Shown: positions 1 through 7,267 of the stretch, piece by piece | Numbering within the stretch: the first letter of the stretch is position 1 | Layout: each line of letters opens with the position of its first letter | NCBI GenBank assembly: GCA_964475215.1 | Contig: CAYYVT010000039.1 | Span: forward strand, 1 to 17,952 | DNA: 17,952 nt | Direction: 5' to 3' | Source: DATKKG01 sp964475215 | Lineage (GTDB): Archaea; Thermoproteota; Nitrososphaeria; Conexivisphaerales; DTJL01 | Notes under the pieces: generated by a model | What the model was told of the DNA's origin: nothing | What the model saw: only the letters and a program-made list of their open reading frames with translations | The model's database searches: none | Position numbers and translations under genes: made by a program

Positions 1-62
1 GGGATGGCTTAGGCTGTGTTCGCTCGCACTTGATGGGACATGGATCTTAGCGGAGGACGGGC

Positions 63-446
63 TTAGCCGCCTACCTTGAAGGTGTAGATTGAGAAGAACA
101 GGAAGAAACCTATCATCAGGAGCAGGAATCCTGTAATGTAGACCAGGAAGGACTCGCGCCATGTCTTCGAAGGCTGGCTGGACCTCCAGACCATATAGAG
201 GCCGCCGAAGCCTAAGGTTGCAGCTATGACGTAAGCGATCGTCTCTAGGATGCTCTGGTCTTCTAGAGAGTGAGTGAGGACGACGTCCGCCGGGATCGAG
301 GAGCCCTCAAGGAGGTAGTTGATGAGCCCTCCCGTCAAGAGGATCCCAGCTACGACCGCGATTCCCTCGAGGGTAATGATCCTGCCTAGAATCTTGACCC
401 ATCTGTTCTTTCGCAGGCTATTTAGGTCCAGCTTCACTGGGGCCAT
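63..446 (-). CDS. Small membrane protein of unknown function downstream of PCNA
   Basis: A 127-residue protein that I do not recognise. It has a basic N-terminus (residues 1-20) and three hydrophobic segments at roughly 21-46, 69-86 and 101-122, so it should be an integral membrane protein with three helices. An acidic, polar stretch (about 48-67) lies between helices 1 and 2, and a charged loop containing WRSSQPSKTW lies before helix 3. No catalytic or metal-binding motif is visible. Its ATG lies 11 bases after the PCNA stop on the same strand, with a GAGGA-type Shine-Dalgarno in the gap, so it is probably cotranscribed with the clamp gene. That says nothing certain about its role. Bases 1-62 beyond its stop contain no assignable gene. 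Confidence 0.75.
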   Translation of the reverse strand: MAPVKLDLNSLRKNRWVKILGRIITLEGIAVVAGILLTGGLINYLLEGSSIPADVVLTHSLEDQSILETIAYVIAATLGFGGLYMVWRSSQPSKTWRESFLVYITGFLLLMIGFFLFFSIYTFKVGG

Positions 447-457
447 CCCCGATGTCC

Positions 458-1204
458 TCAGTCGACCCTGGGGGCGAGATAAAACTGTATCGTCGCACCC
501 TGTTCGGACAGGGGGAACTCCATCCTTATCGGCATCTTGGCCGAGAAGCCGACGTTCACTGATTCGGCGTTTGAAACGGACTTGGCGAAGTTGCTCAGAT
601 ACTCTATGCTGTAGGTGGCCTCCCCTCCCTCCTTGACTTCAAGCTGCAGGATGTCTGGGTTGTCCTTCTTCAGGATGACGGAGGCCTTGCCGACTTCGCT
701 CTTGCCCAGGAAGACCAACTTGCCCTCCTCCGCCTTGAGCGATATGTGGTCGGATATGCTCTGAACGTCGGAAAGGACCTTCCGGAGGATCCGGGTGGTA
801 AGCTTACACTGGATGCTGAAGTTAACCTTGGGGAGGGGCGTCTGGCTATAAGTGGACTCAACCAGATGGACTTGGAACTCCCTCTCGTAGCCGTCGAAGA
901 GCTTGAGCTCAAGCATGTTCTCCTCTCCCAATCGCAGCTCCACCTTGTCCTTGCCCTCGGCGCGCCTCATGACCTTCTGCAGATCTTCGACCCTGACCGT
1001 CAGCGTGTGGTTCTGGTCGCAGGCATACTTTTCGAAGGACGCGGCTGGCCATTTGAGGTCGACAAGGGCTATGTGAGAAGGATCCATGGCCCTGAGGTTC
1101 AGCCCCTCTGGAGTTGCTTCGAAGGTGGCCTCTTCGATGAGTGTGGAAATCGCCTGTGATACGGACTTCCATTCTTCGGCCGACTGGCTGACGGCCTGCA
1201 ACAT
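458..1204 (-). CDS. pcn: DNA polymerase sliding clamp PCNA
   Basis: Homotrimeric ring clamp that tethers replicative and repair polymerases, FEN1, ligase and other factors to DNA. The 248-residue length is normal for the family. Diagnostic features are the LRAMDPSH motif (residues 37-44), the interdomain connecting loop around 114-128 (LVESTYSQTPLPKV), which receives PIP-box peptides, and the C-terminal strand with the APRVD tail. The ATG at 1204 lies about 30 bases from a TATA-like box at 1231-1238, giving a nearly leaderless mRNA, although GGAGG and GGGTGA also occur just upstream. It is divergent from priS. The Y-family polymerase at 12818-13933 ends in a PIP box that would bind this clamp. 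Only one PCNA gene is seen in the window, so a homotrimer is the natural inference. Confidence 0.97.
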   Translation of the reverse strand: MLQAVSQSAEEWKSVSQAISTLIEEATFEATPEGLNLRAMDPSHIALVDLKWPAASFEKYACDQNHTLTVRVEDLQKVMRRAEGKDKVELRLGEENMLELKLFDGYEREFQVHLVESTYSQTPLPKVNFSIQCKLTTRILRKVLSDVQSISDHISLKAEEGKLVFLGKSEVGKASVILKKDNPDILQLEVKEGGEATYSIEYLSNFAKSVSNAESVNVGFSAKMPIRMEFPLSEQGATIQFYLAPRVD

Positions 1205-1230
1205 ATCACCCCAACCTCCGCAATACCGTT

Positions 1231-1238
1231 CTAATTAA
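1231..1238 (-). promoter_or_regulatory. TATA-like box of pcn
   Basis: TTAATTAG on the minus strand, centred about 30 bases upstream of the PCNA ATG. Transcription from it would start within a few bases of the start codon. Confidence 0.5.
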
Positions 1239-1338
1239 CGTTCCCGACACCGAAAGACAAGCGTCATCATCTTCTTAACGGCATTCTGAGTGACCTTCTC
1301 CAAGGGAAGAGGATGGGATGTGACGGCCGGACGATGTC

Positions 1339-1346
1339 TATTTAAG
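1339..1346 (+). promoter_or_regulatory. TATA box of priS
   Basis: TATTTAAG lies in the divergent pcn/priS intergenic region. Transcription would begin near 1368-1372, leaving a leader of about 50 bases before the priS ATG, unlike most other promoters in this window. That leader contains the short ORF listed at 1380-1424. Confidence 0.55.
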
Positions 1347-1379
1347 CAGTCTGCGCATGATGTGCTCGCAGGTCCGGAG

Positions 1380-1424
1380 ATGTCAGCAGGGAGGATGGGC
1401 AGGGTCGGTGCTGGCCGACCATGA
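1380..1424 (+). CDS. Candidate 14-residue upstream ORF (leader peptide) coupled to priS
   Basis: The predicted priS leader contains an ATG at 1380 that opens a 14-codon frame (MSAGRMGRVGAGRP). Its TGA stop at 1422-1424 overlaps the priS ATG as ATGA. This ATG is only about 8-12 bases from the predicted transcription start. PriS itself has no well-spaced Shine-Dalgarno, because the GGGAGGA at 1389-1395 is about 25 bases from the priS ATG. The layout suggests termination-reinitiation onto priS. A chance ORF of this length is quite possible. Confidence 0.3.
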   Translation: MSAGRMGRVGAGRP

Positions 1425-2578
1425 CCGAAGAGAGGGGCCAGGCCCAGAGCTTCCTAGCCAAGGCCTTCAAATCATACTATTTTCACCACGTTGAGTCGGT
1501 CGAAATCCCCGTCGAAATTGAAAGGCGGGAATTTGGGTACTTGAACTTCAGCGGAGAAATGGTAAGGCACCTCGCGTTCCCGAACGAAGGGGAGTTCAAG
1601 GCGGTGATGGTTAGGGAGTCTCCAAGGTCGGCCTACTGTTCAGTAGGGTACTATGACTTCCCCGCACTCCCCATGGAGGAGAAGGGCTACCGCAAGGCCG
1701 ACCTGGCGTTCGACATCGATTCTGACGACCTATCGCTTGCCTGCACGGCGGAGCATGACTTTGCCTATTGCGGGAACTGTGGAAGGCCCTCCAAGGCCGC
1801 CGGAGACAAATGTCCGTTCTGCGGCTCCGGGGACATCTCAACGGTGCACTGGGTCTGCGGCAAGTGCCTCGGCGCCGCCAAGGAGGAAGCGATCAAGCTA
1901 GTCGAATTTCTCGAATCAGACTTCGGGATTCCCGCCAGTGAAGTAGCTGTCTACTTTTCGGGGAACCGGGGTTTCCACCTCTCGGCGGTGGGCTCGAAGT
2001 ATGAGATGCTGGACCAGCGGGGAAGGTCGGAGATGGTCGAGTACATGGCGGGGAAAGGGTTCACAGCCCGCCAGATGGGGCTGCTCTCCAGGAGGACCGC
2101 CGAGGAACTCACCCCCAAGGTTCCCATTCCAGAAGAGCCTGGATGGAGGGGAAGGTTGATCTCCGCCGTAGAAGAGATGGATGGGTTCGGTTCGAGGGAG
2201 GCCCTAGTCCAGGAATTCATGGAGCATCCGGAGCTGGTCGAATCCATGATCGATAGGACCGTCGACCGCATCGGAGTGAAGGTCGATGCGGGGGTGACGA
2301 TCGACACGCACCGCGTGTTCAGGATGGGAGGAACCCTCCACGACAAGTCCGGCCTCGTCAAGAAAAGATATGAGAGCCTCGCCGACGCCGACCCCCTTGT
2401 TGACGCCGTAGCCTTTGGCTCGGAGCCAGTTCGACTGGCGGTGAGCTATTCGCCGATATTCTGGCTCCTGGGCAATTCCTACGGACCATACGAAAGAGAG
2501 GTCATCGAGCTACCGATGTACGCTGCGGTCTACCTCGTAGCCAAGGGCCTTGCCCAACCGTCGCGTGCCAATGGCTGA
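1421..2578 (+). CDS. priS: DNA primase small (catalytic) subunit PriS
   Basis: Catalytic subunit of the archaeal/eukaryotic-type primase, which with PriL makes primers at the replication fork. It has 385 residues. The catalytic aspartates are in FDIDSDD (D98 and D100), with the third in VTIDTHRV (D295). SGNRGFH (180-186) is the conserved nucleotide-binding motif, and RMGGTLHDKSGL (301-312) is the conserved C-terminal block. The usual zinc knuckle is present as C108 with H143-x2-C146-x2-C149. Between these lies an extra pair of CxxC knuckles (C117/C120 and C131/C134), which looks like an inserted zinc ribbon. There is no other in-frame start upstream before a stop at 1358. GINS follows after 50 bases with its own promoter. 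Confidence 0.96.
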   Translation: MTEERGQAQSFLAKAFKSYYFHHVESVEIPVEIERREFGYLNFSGEMVRHLAFPNEGEFKAVMVRESPRSAYCSVGYYDFPALPMEEKGYRKADLAFDIDSDDLSLACTAEHDFAYCGNCGRPSKAAGDKCPFCGSGDISTVHWVCGKCLGAAKEEAIKLVEFLESDFGIPASEVAVYFSGNRGFHLSAVGSKYEMLDQRGRSEMVEYMAGKGFTARQMGLLSRRTAEELTPKVPIPEEPGWRGRLISAVEEMDGFGSREALVQEFMEHPELVESMIDRTVDRIGVKVDAGVTIDTHRVFRMGGTLHDKSGLVKKRYESLADADPLVDAVAFGSEPVRLAVSYSPIFWLLGNSYGPYEREVIELPMYAAVYLVAKGLAQPSRANG

Positions 2579-2595
2579 GCCGCGAGAACCAACCC

Positions 2596-2603
2596 TTTAA
2601 TAT
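2596..2603 (+). promoter_or_regulatory. TATA box of the GINS-eL42-eS27-aIF2a-Nop10 operon
   Basis: TTTAATAT, centred 29.5 bases before the ATG at 2629 and only about 17 bases before an alternative ATG at 2617. The spacing supports a leaderless transcript beginning at or just before 2629. Confidence 0.6.
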
Positions 2604-2628
2604 GGTGCAGATGTAGATGCGGGCGGTT

Positions 2629-3195
2629 ATGAGTGAAGAGCTGCTTTCCACCCTTCAGCAGAGCCTAGAGAAGGAGCTGACCAGCGAGGAGCTCTCTCGC
2701 ATAGATCCCGGACTCTACAAGGCGGTGGCCCTGAGGGTGAAGCAGATCAGGGGATTCATGGGAAACGGGGACTCGGAGATGGTCAACTCACTCCTCTCAA
2801 GAGAAATAGAGATGTTCTGCGGGATGGCGGATGAGCTGATGACCCTGCGCCTCCACAAGTTCCTGGACAAGGCTCTCAGGGGCTCGAACGAGATATCCCT
2901 CACTTCAGAGGAGAGGTACCTTGTTGAACCCCTGTACACGAGCGTGAAGAGGCTGGCGAGGATCAAGGACGCGGTGGATCGAGGACGCCTTTCCGTCCTG
3001 GAGGAGTCCTCAGACAGCTACCTAGTAAGGTATATAGTCGTGCGATTTCTACAGGCGACGTCAAAGATGGCCGGCGTAGACTTGAAACAGTATGGTCCGT
3101 ACAAGCCCGAGGACATAGCCGTCCTCCCCATCGACAACGCCAAGCCACTGCTGGAGAGGGGCGTGGTCGCCGAGACCTGGGTGAGCGACCTTTGA
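2629..3195 (+). CDS. gins15: GINS complex subunit, Gins51/Gins15 type
   Basis: GINS joins the MCM helicase and Cdc45/GAN in the archaeal CMG-like helicase and links it to primase and polymerase. With the start at 2629 it has 188 residues. The helical A domain is N-terminal, with the LRLHKFLDKAL block at 73-83 and the LTSEE segment at 91-95. The small beta-rich B domain is C-terminal, with VDLKQYGPY (150-158) and VLPIDNAKPLLERG (165-178). The A-then-B order marks the Sld5/Psf1-like class rather than Gins23. An in-frame ATG at 2617 would add MRAV, but it lies too close to the TATA box, so I prefer 2629 as a leaderless start. The stop overlaps the eL42 start as TTGA. Confidence 0.88.
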   Translation: MSEELLSTLQQSLEKELTSEELSRIDPGLYKAVALRVKQIRGFMGNGDSEMVNSLLSREIEMFCGMADELMTLRLHKFLDKALRGSNEISLTSEERYLVEPLYTSVKRLARIKDAVDRGRLSVLEESSDSYLVRYIVVRFLQATSKMAGVDLKQYGPYKPEDIAVLPIDNAKPLLERGVVAETWVSDL

Positions 3196-3470
3196 AGTAC
3201 CCTAAGACTGTGAACACCTTCTGCCCCAAATGCAAGAAGCACACGGATCATTCCGTGTCGCTCTACAAGAAGGGGAAGGAGAGGGCCATGTCCAGGGGGG
3301 CCCGGAAGCACGCCGAAGAGAAGAAGGGCTACGGCGGGCAGAAGTATCCTGAGCTGATACGGACGGCGAAGACCACCAAGAAGGCCACCCTTAGGATTAA
3401 GTGCAAGGAGTGCGGATTCACGATAATGAAGAAGGGGATGCGGCTCAGGAAGCTGGAGATTGCGGAGTGA
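3192..3470 (+). CDS. rpl44e: Large-subunit ribosomal protein eL42 (L44e)
   Basis: A zinc-binding 50S protein near the E site, with 92 residues, the usual archaeal length. The zinc ligands are C11/C14 (CPKC) and C71/C74 (CKEC). It is rich in lysine and arginine throughout, with the conserved GYGGQKYP block at 46-53. The start is TTG at 3192, overlapping the GINS stop as TTGA, with GGGTGA about 6 bases upstream as a Shine-Dalgarno. The N-terminus MKYPKTVNTFCPKC matches the family start, which supports this TTG. Confidence 0.95.
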   Translation: MKYPKTVNTFCPKCKKHTDHSVSLYKKGKERAMSRGARKHAEEKKGYGGQKYPELIRTAKTTKKATLRIKCKECGFTIMKKGMRLRKLEIAE

Positions 3471-3477
3471 ATGGAAC

Positions 3478-3678
3478 TTGGTTCGTAAGGAAAGACAGCT
3501 TTTCGTGAGGCCCGGGAGCGCGTTCCTCCAGGTGAAGTGCGGGAAGTGCGGCACGGAAAAAGTCGTCTTTTCGAACGCGACCGTGCCCGTCAAGTGCGAA
3601 GTCTGCGGGGAAGTCATAGCGGAGCCATCGGGTGGCCGCACCATCATCAACGGTGAAATCACGCGCAGGCTGGACTGA
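3478..3678 (+). CDS. rps27e: Small-subunit ribosomal protein eS27 (S27e)
   Basis: A zinc-ribbon 30S protein. From the TTG at 3478 it has 66 residues, the normal length, with CxxC pairs at C21/C24 and C40/C43 and the family motifs VVFSNATVPVKCEVCG and AEPSGG. An upstream in-frame TTG at 3460 would add six residues and overlap eL42. I prefer 3478 because GGAGTGA at 3464-3470 is correctly spaced (7 bases) for it, and because LVRKERQLFVRPGSAFLQVKC aligns with the usual family N-terminus. It sits between eL42 and aIF2-alpha, a common archaeal arrangement. Confidence 0.94.
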   Translation: MVRKERQLFVRPGSAFLQVKCGKCGTEKVVFSNATVPVKCEVCGEVIAEPSGGRTIINGEITRRLD

Positions 3679-3685
3679 GGGATTC

Positions 3686-4462
3686 ATGCCCGGACCGGTG
3701 CTGCCTGACGTCGGCGAAGTCGTCATCGCGTCTGTGGTCCAGCTCACCCCCTATGGCGCATATGTGACTCTGGACGAATACAGTGGCCAAAGGGGATTCC
3801 TCCACAACTCGGAAGTGACCACGGGGTGGGTTCGCCACATTGAAAGGTTCGTCAAGGAGGACACGAAGATAGTCCTCAAGGTCATCAGGATAGATAGGCA
3901 GCGCAACGAGGTAGACCTCTCCCTCCGGCAGGTCACTAGCGAGGAGCACAAGGAGAAGCTCATACAGGTGAAGAGGGAGGCCAAGGCTAAGGGGATACTT
4001 GATATCGTGAAGAAGGAGCTGGGGCTGGTCAACGACAACGAGATAAGGCAGAAGCTGGCCGACGAGTTCGGCTCACTCTACGACGCCCTAGAGGCCCTCA
4101 TGCGAAAGGGGCCGACCGTCCTGGCGAAGTTGGGCCTCGACCAGAGGTACGTCGACTCCCTGATGAGGGTTGCCGCCGAGAGGTTCAAGGTGCCCAGCGT
4201 GGAGATAAAGGGGGTGTTCGAACTAAATTCCCTCAGGCCCGACGGAGTGACGGTCATCAAGGAGGCCTTTGCAAAGGCCGTGGGAGATGTCCCCCCGGAC
4301 GTCAAGGTCGAGGTGCTCTACGCTGGGGCCCCGCGCTACAACCTCAGGCTTTACGCCGAGAACTTTAAGGTGGGCGAGAGGGTCCTCACCAGCCTCGTCG
4401 ACGAGGTCAAGTCCGAATTGGGAAGCAAGGGCAGCCTGAACTTCATCCGAGAGAAGAGCTGA
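3686..4462 (+). CDS. eif2a: Translation initiation factor aIF2 alpha subunit
   Basis: Alpha subunit of the heterotrimeric aIF2 that delivers initiator Met-tRNA to the 30S subunit. It has 258 residues. An N-terminal S1 (OB) domain covers residues about 8-82 (GEVVIASVVQLTPYGAYVTLDEY, then GFLHNSEVTTGWVRH and EVDLSLRQVT). A helical middle domain covers about 85-170, and a C-terminal alpha/beta domain about 172-258 that contacts the gamma subunit. The reading frame is open further upstream, but the ATG at 3686 starts exactly at the family N-terminus (MPGPVLPDVGEVV), has a GAGGGA Shine-Dalgarno and lies 7 bases after the eS27 stop. Nop10 follows after 7 bases. Confidence 0.96.
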   Translation: MPGPVLPDVGEVVIASVVQLTPYGAYVTLDEYSGQRGFLHNSEVTTGWVRHIERFVKEDTKIVLKVIRIDRQRNEVDLSLRQVTSEEHKEKLIQVKREAKAKGILDIVKKELGLVNDNEIRQKLADEFGSLYDALEALMRKGPTVLAKLGLDQRYVDSLMRVAAERFKVPSVEIKGVFELNSLRPDGVTVIKEAFAKAVGDVPPDVKVEVLYAGAPRYNLRLYAENFKVGERVLTSLVDEVKSELGSKGSLNFIREKS

Positions 4463-4469
4463 AGCTCCA

Positions 4470-4631
4470 TTGAAAGGCCTAATGCGGCGCTGCGAGAAGT
4501 GCGGCGCCTACACCTTTCAAGAAAAATGCACGAAGTGTGGTGGGAAGACCGTCCTCGCTCATCCTCCCAAGTTTTCCCCTCAGGACAAGTACCTTAGGCT
4601 CAGGATGAAGGACAAAGTCCCCCCGGGCTAA
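4470..4631 (+). CDS. nop10: H/ACA ribonucleoprotein subunit Nop10
   Basis: A small zinc-ribbon protein of the H/ACA snoRNP-like particle (with Cbf5, Gar1 and L7Ae) that guides rRNA pseudouridylation. From the TTG at 4470 it has 53 residues: MKGLMRRCEKCG, zinc ligands C8/C11 and C20/C23, then the signature AHPPKFSPQDKY, ending PPG. An internal ATG at 4482 would give 49 residues. I prefer the TTG because other archaeal Nop10 proteins start with a similar MKxxM(K/R)KC segment and because it sits 7 bases after aIF2-alpha. The order aIF2a-nop10 is widely conserved in archaea. The stop lies 12 bases from the end of the convergent aglB. Confidence 0.93.
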   Translation: MKGLMRRCEKCGAYTFQEKCTKCGGKTVLAHPPKFSPQDKYLRLRMKDKVPPG

Positions 4632-4643
4632 CATCCGATGCTT

Positions 4644-6812
4644 TCACGGATTGATCTTGTAGATCAGGACTTGCGCAAAGTACCCGTTGGTGTCGGGAGT
4701 CCCGGCGGACTTGAAGACCAGCTCAAAGGGATGGGCGTTGGCCGGAAAGGTGATGTTGTAGGTGTAAAGCGGAAGCTGAATCACGCTCGTCCCTGCGGTG
4801 GTGTCGTAATTGGGCTCGATCGTGTTCAGCTGGCCAGTGGTGGGATCGAATTGGCCGTAGCCGTCGAAGGTGTACGGCAGGAGCTCGCCGATTAGGGTCG
4901 AGTTCCAGAACTGATAGTTCGGCATGTCGGTTATGGGGTCGAGGAAGGACGTCAGGTTGACGTTGTGGAAGGCGCTATCGGCTATCAGGGCCATCTGGTC
5001 GAACTTGCCTTCGTCGCCTCCCAGTGAATACACCCTCCCGATTACGTCATAGCCGTTTCCAAGGTTGCGGCCCGTGGTGAAGACCACGATGTAGTCTCCC
5101 CCTATCTGCTCCGCGATCTGCAGGGCGGTGGTAGTGTTCGACATGTACATGTCGCCGATCTGCGCTATCCTAGTGGTGTTCAGCGTTCCGTTATCCGTGA
5201 AGGTGGTGCGGTTGCCCATCACGGTTATCCAGTAACCGTAGTCCCACCATGAGATGATCTTGGCGTTGGGAGGAGTGTTGGTGCTAATCCATGTTAGCGC
5301 CTGCTGCCAGTCGGGGACGTCTTCGGGAAGGATGGTCCCTGAGGATTCTATCTGGAGGGGCCTGACCGTCACTGGCTGCCAAACCTCTATGGCCGCGAAT
5401 AAGATCAGGAAGATCATGGCCGAGGCGAATATGGCCTTCCTGGGGCCTATGGTGGCGTCTGGGGCCTTCCTCTTCGGGTCTTGTTTCATGCCGATGTACC
5501 TCGAAGAGAGCTCGCTGAACACAAAGCCTGCGGCGACTCCGGCGAAGATGGAGAGGTAGACTTGGAGCCTGGCGAACGAGGAGGCGACGTAAAGGGAAGA
5601 AAGGAAGGCTAACACGGCCAAGATCGCCCCGGGGGTCTTCCGCTTGATCAGGAGGTACGTGCCGAAGAGAGCTAGGATCAGGACTATCGAATAGTAGTAG
5701 AGCAGCTCGATGCCACTGGTGGACTGGTGCTCGGCCACAGAAGACACGATGGCCGCGTTCGGTCCGACCTCCCTGTAGAATGGGTCAATCACCGAAAGGT
5801 ATCTGGCGGAGATGCCCGTCGGGAGAAGAAGGAAAACTATCACCGCCAGCACGCCCATTCCGATGAGGGTCCCCCACTTGCCGATGAGCTTGTTCCTGTC
5901 GGGCAGCCTCTTGCCGGTGTAGGTTATGAACAGGCCGCCGAGGACCCCAAGGGCGAAGACCAGGTTGGCTGCGTTCCTGTACCAGTCGATGCCAGGGTTG
6001 GGGAAGGCGGTCCCGACGATTATGTTTACGAAGAGGATTATGAAGCCCGAATAGGATTTCTTGTAGTCGACGGTGGTCAGGAGCGGGACTACGAGGAAGA
6101 GCAGTCCGAGGAGGCCGTTGAAATACTCACCCCCTCCCCAGCAGACATTGGTATAGCCTAGGACCAGGCCCGCCACCACGGAGTAAATCCACATCTTCTT
6201 GTTGGTGGGGGCTTCGAAGGCGACAAGGCCAAGGTAGAGCGCCCAGACGCCCAGGAAGAGTGCCAGCGGCTCGTGCTTGAACCAGCCGAGGCTCGACCTG
6301 TATATGAAGCCGGGGGTCAATATCGTAAAGAGCGCGGCGGCCAGACCGGTGCCGGTGCCCCGGATCTTTCGGCCCAGAAGGAAGACCGGGATTATTATCA
6401 GGGCCCCAAAGTACACGGGTTGAATTACCGTGTAATCGAACAGCGAAATGCTTACGCCCAACACTCTGGTCAGGAACAGGTAGAGGAAGGCGGTCGTATA
6501 GTAGAAGCCGGCGAAGGTCGTGGCGGCCATGTCGTAACCGACCGGGTACCAGAAGTGCGTGTCTATGACGCTGAAGAAGCTGAAGAGGCCTCCAAAGCCC
6601 TTGGTGCTAATGTTCGTCACCACTATGTTGGTGCAGTAATAGTGAAAGTAGGAGTCGAACTCGTCCAAGGTGTACCCGAACTGCCCGGGCTGCAGCCTGT
6701 AGCACATGGCTATGGCGAAGGTTAAGGCCATCGCCAGGAAGGCCGACATCTTCGTAGGCTTGATGGTGGGCCTACGAATGAGGGAGCGGAGCCTACTCAC
6801 AGGGTTCTCCAT
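4644..6812 (-). CDS. aglB: Oligosaccharyltransferase AglB/STT3
   Basis: A membrane enzyme that transfers a lipid-linked oligosaccharide to Asn in N-x-S/T sequons of exported proteins. It has 722 residues: about a dozen hydrophobic segments between residues 22 and 475, then an extracytoplasmic C-terminal domain. Conserved motifs are DEFD in the first external loop (catalytic D53), SVAEH (358-362, the SVSE/TIxE type in loop EL5), R415, WWDYG (522-526) and a DxxKxxxM motif (D600, K603, M607). The second acidic motif reads GWFKHEPLA (176-184), with lysine where an aspartate is usual. The tail carries at least seven N-x-S/T sequons. The ATG at 6812 has a strong Shine-Dalgarno (GGTGAGGAG) 8 bases upstream. 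It follows gcvH by 35 bases and may have its own promoter, because TTAATATT at 6844-6851 overlaps the gcvH stop. Confidence 0.95.
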   Translation of the reverse strand: MENPVSRLRSLIRRPTIKPTKMSAFLAMALTFAIAMCYRLQPGQFGYTLDEFDSYFHYYCTNIVVTNISTKGFGGLFSFFSVIDTHFWYPVGYDMAATTFAGFYYTTAFLYLFLTRVLGVSISLFDYTVIQPVYFGALIIIPVFLLGRKIRGTGTGLAAALFTILTPGFIYRSSLGWFKHEPLALFLGVWALYLGLVAFEAPTNKKMWIYSVVAGLVLGYTNVCWGGGEYFNGLLGLLFLVVPLLTTVDYKKSYSGFIILFVNIIVGTAFPNPGIDWYRNAANLVFALGVLGGLFITYTGKRLPDRNKLIGKWGTLIGMGVLAVIVFLLLPTGISARYLSVIDPFYREVGPNAAIVSSVAEHQSTSGIELLYYYSIVLILALFGTYLLIKRKTPGAILAVLAFLSSLYVASSFARLQVYLSIFAGVAAGFVFSELSSRYIGMKQDPKRKAPDATIGPRKAIFASAMIFLILFAAIEVWQPVTVRPLQIESSGTILPEDVPDWQQALTWISTNTPPNAKIISWWDYGYWITVMGNRTTFTDNGTLNTTRIAQIGDMYMSNTTTALQIAEQIGGDYIVVFTTGRNLGNGYDVIGRVYSLGGDEGKFDQMALIADSAFHNVNLTSFLDPITDMPNYQFWNSTLIGELLPYTFDGYGQFDPTTGQLNTIEPNYDTTAGTSVIQLPLYTYNITFPANAHPFELVFKSAGTPDTNGYFAQVLIYKINP

Positions 6813-6847
6813 GCCGGCTTCTCCTCACCTAACAAAAGGAGGGAATA

Positions 6848-7267
6848 TTAACCTTCTTGAGCTGCAAGCTGCTCGACCAGCTTCGCATAGTCCGTTGGAG
6901 CCATGAGAAGGCCCTTCGCAGTGGAGAGTGAAGAAGACTCCATCTTGAAGAACCAGCCCTTCCCGTAGGGGTCTTGGTTGATCAGCTCAGGATGCTGAAC
7001 GAGTTCTTCGTTGATGGCAGTCACCGTTCCGCTCACGGGGGCCACGACGTCGGACACCGACTTCACCGACTCCACCGTGGAGGCAGGCTTCCCTCCCTCG
7101 AGCTCGGTTCCGACCTGAGGGAGCGTCACGAAGACTATGTCGTGCAGCATCTCAGATGCGTAGTGAGTGATGCCCACCTCGGCCTGGCTGGTCCCAGATA
7201 CCCTCAGCCATTCATGGTCCTTGGTGAAAAGAAGGTCCTCTGGTATTTCGTACTTTCCCGCTCTCAA
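6848..7267 (-). CDS. gcvH: Glycine cleavage system H protein (lipoyl carrier)
   Basis: Carries the aminomethyl group on a lipoyl arm between the P, T and L proteins. From the TTG at 7267 it has 139 residues. Its N-terminal motif is YEIPEDLLFTKDHEWL, and the lipoylation site is K69 in ESVKSVSDV, within the hammerhead fold ending in GWFFKM. A GTG at 7285 would extend it by six residues, but the TTG at 7267 overlaps the gcvT stop as TTGA and has a strong GGAGGAGG Shine-Dalgarno at good spacing, so it is the better start. It is translationally coupled to gcvT. The P and L proteins are not in this window. Confidence 0.94.
   Translation of the reverse strand: MRAGKYEIPEDLLFTKDHEWLRVSGTSQAEVGITHYASEMLHDIVFVTLPQVGTELEGGKPASTVESVKSVSDVVAPVSGTVTAINEELVQHPELINQDPYGKGWFFKMESSSLSTAKGLLMAPTDYAKLVEQLAAQEG

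Noticed and set aside
1..62. Partial gene at the left window edge
   Set aside because: A 25-codon open plus-strand frame runs off the edge but shows no motif or family resemblance.
746..1159. 137-codon open frame opposite PCNA
   Set aside because: It lies entirely antisense to a certain gene and has no recognisable domain; it arises from codon bias in a GC-rich gene.
5727..6725. Two 140-150 codon plus-strand open frames opposite aglB
   Set aside because: They are highly charged, low-complexity products on the antisense strand of a well-supported membrane protein, so they are shadow frames.
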